Of a stretch of DNA of 17,145 nucleotides, positions 12,703 to 17,145 are shown piece after piece. The translations under genes were made by a program, and so were the position numbers. The DNA is from Patescibacteria group bacterium (lineage in GTDB: Bacteria; Patescibacteriota; Minisyncoccia; Phycocordibacterales; UBA2100). Under the pieces are notes generated by a model. The model was not told where the DNA came from and made no database searches. It saw only the letters and a list, made by a program, of their open reading frames with translations. The DNA is taken from assembly GCA_015491135.1 (NCBI GenBank), contig WFWK01000071.1, forward strand, positions 1-17,145, read 5' to 3'. Every line of letters begins with the position of its first letter. Position 1 is the stretch's first letter.

Positions 12703-12840
12703 ATGAACTTCGTGTACCTAATAATGCTCTCGGCAGTGTTAATTATACTCCTTTGGGTTGCCTTTGACTGGGCACCAAAAGAGTTGCAAAATATGCTCTC
12801 TGACAAAGACAAGGAGGGAAACGATGGACAAGAAAAATAA
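12703..12840 (+). CDS. Single-TM microprotein, WAP(R/K)EL type (copy 2)
   Basis: The frame encodes 45 residues: a membrane helix (about 3-21), the core FDWAPKELQ at 21-29, and an acidic/basic tail. A perfect SD (AAGGAGGG) lies just upstream. Its last 17 bases overlap the start of the Fic gene, whose SD (AAGGAGG, 12811-12817) lies within it. It shares with copy 1 its size, the helix-then-core plan and its place before a coupled gene. A TTGACT at 12638-12643 may be the -35 of a promoter for this pair; the -10 is unclear. Family and function unknown. Confidence 0.72.
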   Translation: MNFVYLIMLSAVLIILLWVAFDWAPKELQNMLSDKDKEGNDGQEK

Positions 12841-13390
12841 AACTCTATTTGTGCTCTGTAGCAATGCCATAGAAATAGACAAAACTGAAGGACCCTTTTT
12901 CACAAATCACCTAGCGGCCTTAGAAACCACTTTAATCCGCGGAGAGCAAGGCGAAAGTTTTGGGGCAAAAAATCTGCACAAAACCTTGCTTGCGCACATT
13001 AAAAAACCATGGGTTGGAAAATACAGAACCACTCAAGTCTCTGTAGCAGGTTGGATATGCCCAAACCACGAAATCGTGCCCGAGCTTACGCAAGACTGGA
13101 AAGAAGCGGTTGAGTACATTTTGCAAACGTACCAAGGCTGCAGTGAATTTGATAGAGAAGAGGCGGTATGGAAGCTTCACAACTGGTTTTTGTGCATTCA
13201 CCCGTTTCAAGATGGAAACGGTAGAATGGCACGTCTTTTTATGGCTTATGCTGCAGTTCGTCTGGGATTAGACCCGGCCGGGTTTATAGTCAAACCGCAA
13301 ATGAAGCAGTTATACTGCGCAATGATAAGGAGCTGGCAAAACGAGGTATTCATACCTCATATTTTGCCAAAATATGAGGTTGTAGAGTGA
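12824..13390 (+). CDS. Fic-domain AMP-transferase (fido family)
   Basis: The 188-residue protein contains the Fic active-site motif HPFQDGNGRMAR (126-137), with the catalytic His126, the metal-binding Asp130 and the phosphate-binding GNGR-R. Upstream is a helix SNAIE (13-17) fitting the class II inhibitory pattern (S/T)xxxE(G/N), although the sixth residue is Ile. Family members transfer AMP, or other phosphate-containing groups, from nucleotides to Ser, Thr or Tyr hydroxyls of target proteins. I start at 12824 rather than at an ATG 66 bases upstream, because AAGGAGG lies six bases before it. It is short for class II, with little beyond the core. It overlaps the microprotein gene and ends in a terminator, so the pair forms one transcription unit. 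The target is unknown. Confidence 0.9.
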   Translation: MDKKNKTLFVLCSNAIEIDKTEGPFFTNHLAALETTLIRGEQGESFGAKNLHKTLLAHIKKPWVGKYRTTQVSVAGWICPNHEIVPELTQDWKEAVEYILQTYQGCSEFDREEAVWKLHNWFLCIHPFQDGNGRMARLFMAYAAVRLGLDPAGFIVKPQMKQLYCAMIRSWQNEVFIPHILPKYEVVE

Positions 13391-13393
13391 ACA

Positions 13394-13429
13394 TCTGCGC
13401 TACCATTTCGGTAGCGCGGATTTTTGTTT
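13394..13429 (+). terminator. Terminator after the Fic gene
   Basis: An 11-bp stem (13394-13404/13410-13420, one G-T pair, core GCGCTACC/GGTAGCGC) around a five-base loop, then five T. It begins four bases after the Fic TGA. Confidence 0.9.
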
Positions 13430-13458
13430 CATTTATTTTTATATTTATCTCAAATTTA

Positions 13459-13487
13459 TTGACACTAATTTATATTTATGATATAGT
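13459..13487 (+). promoter_or_regulatory. Strong promoter of rpsO
   Basis: Perfect TTGACA (13459-13464), a 17-base spacer, and an extended -10 TGaTATAGT with hexamer at 13482-13487. Best promoter in the window. The start should be near 13494. Confidence 0.85.
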
Positions 13488-13493
13488 GGCGCA

Positions 13494-13513
13494 AGCCCTG
13501 AGGGGCTGTTTTG
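13494..13513 (+). promoter_or_regulatory. 5' leader hairpin of rpsO
   Basis: AGCCC (13494-13498) pairs with GGGCT (13503-13507), followed by a short T-rich patch. The hairpin would sit at the very 5' end of the transcript. rpsO leaders commonly bind S15 for feedback control, so this is a candidate, but I cannot match a known S15 motif. Confidence 0.4.
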
Positions 13514-13547
13514 TATAAGTTAAACATTTATGATAAAGTAGGCGACT

Positions 13548-13817
13548 ATGGCGTTAACAAAAAGGAAAAAAGACATAGCGATAAAGAAATTACAAAGACA
13601 CGAAAATGACACCGGCTCAGCCGAGGTGCAAGTTTCAATATTGTCAAAAAGAATAGACGAGCTCACCGCTCATTTGAAAAAAAACAAAAAAGACAAGCAC
13701 TCTCGTCGCGGTCTTTTAAAACTTGTTGCGAAAAGAAGGGCACATTTGAAATATTTGCAACGCAAAAACCCAGAAGCGTACAAAAAAACAATCAAAACTT
13801 TGGGACTTAAAAAATAA
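13548..13817 (+). CDS. rpsO: 30S ribosomal protein S15
   Basis: The 89-residue protein is a textbook S15: HENDTGSAEVQVSILSKRI at 18-36, then the LTAHLKKNKKDKHSRRGLL loop-helix and KRRAHLKYL near 62-70. It binds 16S rRNA in the central domain early in 30S assembly. Length is the family norm. The SD is weak (AGTAGG, five bases from the ATG). A strong promoter and leader hairpin precede it and a terminator follows, so it is monocistronic. In many bacteria pnp follows rpsO directly; here two genes lie between them. Confidence 0.98.
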   Translation: MALTKRKKDIAIKKLQRHENDTGSAEVQVSILSKRIDELTAHLKKNKKDKHSRRGLLKLVAKRRAHLKYLQRKNPEAYKKTIKTLGLKK

Positions 13818-13831
13818 TTTTTTAAGAAATG

Positions 13832-13866
13832 CAACAAAAACGGCCAAAGGGCTGTTTTTGTTGTTT
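13832..13866 (+). terminator. Terminator of rpsO
   Basis: A 14-bp stem with one G-T pair (13832-13845/13850-13863; CAACAAAAAC pairs with GTTTTTGTTG at the base and GCC with GGC at the top) has a T-rich descending arm. Confidence 0.8.
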
Positions 13867-13893
13867 AACTGGTTCTCAACAAGAATTTGTTTA

Positions 13894-13920
13894 CCGAGCC
13901 CTTTTGATAAAAGGGCTCGG
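13894..13920. other. Perfect 12-bp hairpin
   Basis: CCGAGCCCTTTT (13894-13905) pairs exactly with 13909-13920 around GAT. There is no T-run after it, so it may be a second barrier after rpsO or a regulatory element upstream of the NYN gene promoter. Confidence 0.5.
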
Positions 13921-13965
13921 TTGCCCAAAATACACTTTGTGCTGTATAGGAACAAATCTTTTGTA

Positions 13966-13974
13966 TGCTATACT
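13966..13974 (+). promoter_or_regulatory. Extended -10 promoter of the NYN gene
   Basis: TGcTATACT lies at 13966-13974 and would start RNA near 13981, about 40 bases before the ATG. No clear -35 and no SD are seen. Confidence 0.5.
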
Positions 13975-14020
13975 AAAAACAGAACTTTTAATAAATTAAA
14001 AACTGTAACTTTGTATTTTT

Positions 14021-14584
14021 ATGTCTGTTATAAAACATCCAACCCAGCGTGTGGGAGTTTTTATAGATACACAAAACCTGTACCACAGCGCTAAAAATTT
14101 ATATCAAGCGCGCGTGAATTTTGGCGCGGTTTTAAATGAATCTGTCTCTGGCAGGCAACTTGTGCGCGCTAGGGCATATGTTGTAACCACAGAGACAGGG
14201 GAGGAGAAGGGTTTTTTTGAAGCTCTTGAAAAACTGGGAATTGAAATTAAAACCAAAGACCTGCAAGTGTTCTACGGAGGGGCAAAAAAGGCCGACTGGG
14301 ATGTCGGCTTGGCTGTTGACGCTATTTTGGCGGCTCCGAAGCTGGATGCGATTGTACTTGCAACCGGAGATGGGGATTTTGTACCTCTTGTTCAGTATCT
14401 GCAAAATCATTCCGGTGTTCAAGTGGAAGTTATATCATTCGGTAAATCAACTTCCACAAAACTGAAAGAAGTCTGCGACTCTTTTACCGATATGGATGAG
14501 AACACAGACCTATTTTTAATAGGGCAGAGTAATAAAGATTCCGGCAAATGGAAACTTGTAAGGCGCAAAAAACACGAAAAATAA
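14021..14584 (+). CDS. NYN-domain (LabA/DUF88-like) nuclease-family protein
   Basis: The 187-residue protein has the PIN-like NYN fold: FIDTQNLYH at 14-22 (Asp16, Asn19), KADWDVGLAVDA at 90-101 (Asp92, Asp94) and LATGDGDFVPLV at 113-124 (Asp117, Asp119), i.e. the acidic metal-binding set. NYN proteins are RNases or RNA-processing factors; the Patescibacterial members are common single genes. The tail is basic (KWKLVRRKKHEK), fitting RNA binding. It has no SD. It ends convergent with the hydrolase, 10 bases apart, with no obvious terminator between. Confidence 0.9.
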   Translation: MSVIKHPTQRVGVFIDTQNLYHSAKNLYQARVNFGAVLNESVSGRQLVRARAYVVTTETGEEKGFFEALEKLGIEIKTKDLQVFYGGAKKADWDVGLAVDAILAAPKLDAIVLATGDGDFVPLVQYLQNHSGVQVEVISFGKSTSTKLKEVCDSFTDMDENTDLFLIGQSNKDSGKWKLVRRKKHEK

Positions 14585-14594
14585 ACGAGATATC

Positions 14595-15194
14595 TTAATT
14601 TCCTTTTATGTTTTCAAACAATTCGGGAAAATCTTCATTTCCTTCCCCAATAAAATGACCCCTGTTTTCAAATTCTAAAAATTTAGAGTGTGGCATTTTT
14701 TTGGAAATTAATAAGCCATCAGAGAAGGCGACTATTTGATCATCTTTTGAGTGATAAATAAAAACCTGCTCCGCCTGAGAGCCTACATTCTCCAAATTCT
14801 CGGGCACTTTAAAGTCGCCTGCCTGCAGAGGTGAAGAGACAATGTGCAACTGCTTGAGCACAACATCTTTTGGTAAAACATTTTTGGATAAAAACTCAAG
14901 AAGAAATATTCCTCCCAGTGAGTGGCCAACCAAAAAAAGTTCTCCGCTTATTAAAGCAATATACTTTTTCAAAATAAGTTCCCAATACTTGTATTTGGCA
15001 TTGTCAGCGCAAGGCATTTTAGGTTTAATCACCATAAATTCTGGGAATTTTTCTTCATAAAGGTCTTTCCAGCGCTTTGAGTTGACCTGTTGTTTGTCGG
15101 GAATATCTACTGCAAGCTGAGATAGATACGCTTCGTACTCCTCCTGCTTTAGGAAAGACTCGCCTCCATGGATATGAATTAAAAACTTGTCCAT
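14595..15194 (-). CDS. Small alpha/beta hydrolase (RBBP9/YdeN-like)
   Basis: The 199-residue protein has HIHGGE at 7-12 (oxyanion region), the nucleophile elbow GHSLGG at 90-95 (Ser92), an acidic loop SKDDQIV at 149-155 and a C-terminal His in NRGHF (His180), so a complete Ser-Asp-His triad. Length and order fit RBBP9/YdeN-type serine hydrolases; the substrate is unknown. I start at 15194, not at the upstream ATG codons on the minus strand: TGcTATGAT lies six bases before it, so the mRNA should be leaderless, and the upstream stretch overlaps the pnp leader. It is divergent from pnp. Confidence 0.85.
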   Translation of the reverse strand: MDKFLIHIHGGESFLKQEEYEAYLSQLAVDIPDKQQVNSKRWKDLYEEKFPEFMVIKPKMPCADNAKYKYWELILKKYIALISGELFLVGHSLGGIFLLEFLSKNVLPKDVVLKQLHIVSSPLQAGDFKVPENLENVGSQAEQVFIYHSKDDQIVAFSDGLLISKKMPHSKFLEFENRGHFIGEGNEDFPELFENIKGN

Positions 15195-15209
15195 AAAAAA
15201 ATCATAGCA
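15195..15209 (-). promoter_or_regulatory. Leaderless promoter of the hydrolase gene
   Basis: Minus strand TGcTATGAT (15209-15201) is followed by six T and then the ATG at 15194. The spacing from the -10 to the ATG equals that of the gene at 145, so transcription should begin at or next to the start codon. Confidence 0.65.
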
Positions 15210-15240
15210 AACCACCCAAGGAAAACAAACCCGCATTGGC

Positions 15241-15268
15241 TTAACAAACATCTTCTTTATGCTATAGT
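15241..15268 (+). promoter_or_regulatory. Promoter of pnp
   Basis: TTAACA (15241-15246), 16 bases, then an extended -10 TGcTATAGT with hexamer at 15263-15268. The start near 15275 gives a leader of about 89 bases. It shares the intergenic space with the divergent hydrolase promoter. Confidence 0.65.
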
Positions 15269-15292
15269 TGCTGGTATTATAAGAGCAAGCTG

Positions 15293-15318
15293 CGCAGACA
15301 GCATTGAATGTCTCTGCG
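15293..15318 (+). promoter_or_regulatory. Leader hairpin of pnp
   Basis: CGCAGACA (15293-15300) pairs with TGTCTCTGCG (15309-15318) except for a two-base bulge. A leader stem-loop that is cut by RNase III and then degraded by PNPase controls pnp in E. coli; whether this one is used that way is unknown. Confidence 0.4.
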
Positions 15319-15363
15319 TTCAATTCTGAAGCGCGTAGCTTTGCATAAATAATTTTAAAGCGT

Positions 15364-17145
15364 ATGAAAGTTATAAAAGAATATTCTACAGAAGTTGGCG
15401 ATAAAAAACTTATCGCGCAATTTACAGACCTTACAGACCAAACAAACGGCTCGGTGGTAATAAAGTATGGGGACACGGCAGTTCTGGCTACAGCTGTTAT
15501 GGGAAAAGAAAAAGAGGGCCAAAGCTGGTTTCCGCTTTCAGTTGAATTTGAAGAGAAATTTTATGCCGCGGGAGCTATTTTGGGAAGCCGTTTCCGAAGA
15601 AGAGAAGGCATGCCCTCGGAAGAGGCTGTTTTGTCGGCTCGCGTTGTTGACAGAACAATAAGGCCTCTTTTTGATCAACGTCTGCGTCGTGATGTTCAGG
15701 TTGTGATAACAGTGCTTTCAATAGGAGACGAAGACCCGGATGTACTCGGTGTTATCGGAGCGTCTCTTGCTCTGGGCACGTCTGACATTCCATGGAACGG
15801 GCCCGTCTCTGCGGTAAGGATTGGCCAAACTATAGACTCCGACGAATTCATAATAAATCCAAACTACTCAGAGAGAACAAGTGAAAAAGAGCGTTTGGAC
15901 CTTCTGGCATGCGGTAAAGACGGAAACATAAACATGATTGAAGTGGGAGCCAAACAAGTACAAGAGGAAACTCTCATTCAAGCGCTGGAGAGAGCAAAAC
16001 AAGAGCACGACAAACTACAAAGCTGGCAAAAACAAATTATCGCGGAAATAGGTAAAGAAAAACAGAAAATTGAATTTAAAGAGCCGTCCGAAGAACTTGT
16101 TGCCTTATTTGAAGAGAAAATAGCGCCCAAAATGCTGGATTATGTGTTTGGTCAAAATGCGGCATATGCTCTGAAAGACGAGTGGATGCAAATTGTTAAA
16201 GAATCCTTACCTGAAGATCAATGGCAAAATGCCGATGATTATTTTGAAAATAAAATAGATGAATTGGTACACAAAGAGGCTATAGAAAACGGACGGAGAC
16301 AAGATGGGCGAGCACTGGACGAAATAAGAGAACTTTACACCGAAGTGGGGAGTATTTCACCGATAGTGCACGGAACAGGAATTTTCTACAGAGGTGGAAC
16401 ACACGTTATGTCTGTTGTAACTTTGGGTGGTCCGGAAGACGCTCTTTTGCTTGATACCATTGAATTTCAAGACACACCGAAACGCTTTATGCACCATTAC
16501 AATTTCCCGCCGTTTTCAGTAGGTGAGGTCGGAAAAGTCGGAGGTTTCAACAGAAGACAAATCGGTCACGGAGCTCTTGTGGAAAAAGCTCTGCGAGCGG
16601 TTATACCTTCTCAAGAAGAATTTCCGTATACAATCCGTGTTGTTTCAGAGACAATGGCAAGTAACGGTTCATCATCTCAGGCTAGTGTCTGCGCTTCAAC
16701 TTTGGCTCTGATGGACACCGGGGTACCCATTAAAGCGCCGGTTGCAGGGATTGCAATGGGTCTTATGTCAGATCCGTCGCTGGTGGGGGAGAGCACTTGG
16801 CCTGAGAGCAAGTATAAAATACTTACAGATATTCAAGGGCCGGAGGACCACTTTGGTGATATGGACTTTAAAGTGGCGGGAACTGCAAACGGGGTTGTTG
16901 CAGTGCAAATGGATGTAAAGGTTGATGGAGTGCCGATTCATGTGCTGGCGGAAGCTTTTGAACAAGCAAAGCGCGCAAGATTGCAAATTCTTGATGTGAT
17001 GCTTCAGACCATAGACAAACCAAGACCGGAGATTAACCCAAATGCACCAAAAATAGAAGTAATTAAAATAAAACCTGAACAAATAGGACTTGTAATAGGT
17101 ACGGGAGGAAAAACAATAAACAAAATAAAAGAAGAAACGCTTGTA
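15364..17145 (+). CDS. pnp: Polyribonucleotide nucleotidyltransferase (PNPase), 3' end outside window
   Basis: The frame is open for 594 codons to the last base. Domains in order: first RNase PH-like domain (about 1-220, with RFRRREGMPSE near 78-88), the helical linker, the second RNase PH-like domain with DGR-LDEIR, HGTGIFYRGGTHVMSVVTLG and NGSSSQASVCASTLALMDTG, then the start of the KH domain (GLVIGTGGKTINKI). The S1 domain lies beyond the window. PNPase degrades RNA 3' to 5' by phosphorolysis. There is no SD before the ATG; the upstream extended -10 and leader hairpin are noted separately. No internal stop or frameshift is seen. Confidence 0.98.
   Translation, partial: MKVIKEYSTEVGDKKLIAQFTDLTDQTNGSVVIKYGDTAVLATAVMGKEKEGQSWFPLSVEFEEKFYAAGAILGSRFRRREGMPSEEAVLSARVVDRTIRPLFDQRLRRDVQVVITVLSIGDEDPDVLGVIGASLALGTSDIPWNGPVSAVRIGQTIDSDEFIINPNYSERTSEKERLDLLACGKDGNINMIEVGAKQVQEETLIQALERAKQEHDKLQSWQKQIIAEIGKEKQKIEFKEPSEELVALFEEKIAPKMLDYVFGQNAAYALKDEWMQIVKESLPEDQWQNADDYFENKIDELVHKEAIENGRRQDGRALDEIRELYTEVGSISPIVHGTGIFYRGGTHVMSVVTLGGPEDALLLDTIEFQDTPKRFMHHYNFPPFSVGEVGKVGGFNRRQIGHGALVEKALRAVIPSQEEFPYTIRVVSETMASNGSSSQASVCASTLALMDTGVPIKAPVAGIAMGLMSDPSLVGESTWPESKYKILTDIQGPEDHFGDMDFKVAGTANGVVAVQMDVKVDGVPIHVLAEAFEQAKRARLQILDVMLQTIDKPRPEINPNAPKIEVIKIKPEQIGLVIGTGGKTINKIKEETLV

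Noticed and set aside
15195..15476. 94-residue N-terminal extension of the hydrolase frame
   Set aside because: It would overlap the pnp leader and start codon region, and a leaderless promoter sits right before the ATG at 15194, where the conserved fold begins.

Overview
The window looks like part of a Patescibacteria (Candidate Phyla Radiation) chromosome, probably from a Parcubacteria-like lineage. I infer this from the small YraN and NYN-domain genes, the leaderless or Shine-Dalgarno-poor housekeeping genes, the lack of encoded CCA on the two tRNA genes, and the compact layout. TGA is used as an ordinary stop, so the code is standard and RF2 should be present. No lineage search was possible.

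Layout. At 1-1494 are a gene tail, a terminator and a leaderless gene for a phosphodiester-glycosidase-domain protein. From 10360 down to 1552 on the minus strand runs a nine-gene, strongly SD-driven operon: an XpaC-like membrane protein, a TelA-family protein, a DUF4178 protein, an unknown, a DUF2617 protein, a coiled-coil lipoprotein, a DUF350 membrane protein, a membrane-fused spermidine-synthase-like enzyme and an RCK-gated K+ channel. It looks like an envelope or ion-stress system that joins TelA/XpaC with the DUF350/DUF4178/polyamine-synthase group. tRNA-Pro and yraN follow, also on the minus strand.

At 10977-11615 four parS-like CACGTG sites (three of them inside yraN), an AT-rich stretch and a symmetric DnaA-box cluster suggest the chromosome origin and ParB-loading region. 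Most genes point away from this spot on both sides. From 11700 to 12190 lies a tRNA-Gly gene wrapped in inverted repeats, decayed copies of its own 3' end and a 46-bp perfect palindrome.

On the plus strand, 12359-13390 holds two paralogous single-TM microproteins (shared core WAP(R/K)EL), each overlapping the start of the next gene. The first overlaps an ArfA-like ribosome-rescue factor whose intrinsic terminator lies before its own stop codon, as in proteobacterial arfA. The second overlaps a Fic AMP-transferase. After these come rpsO, an NYN-domain nuclease-like gene, a leaderless alpha/beta hydrolase (minus strand) and the 5' two-thirds or more of pnp, which runs off the window. The ArfA gene, both microproteins and pnp were found by direct reading of the sequence.
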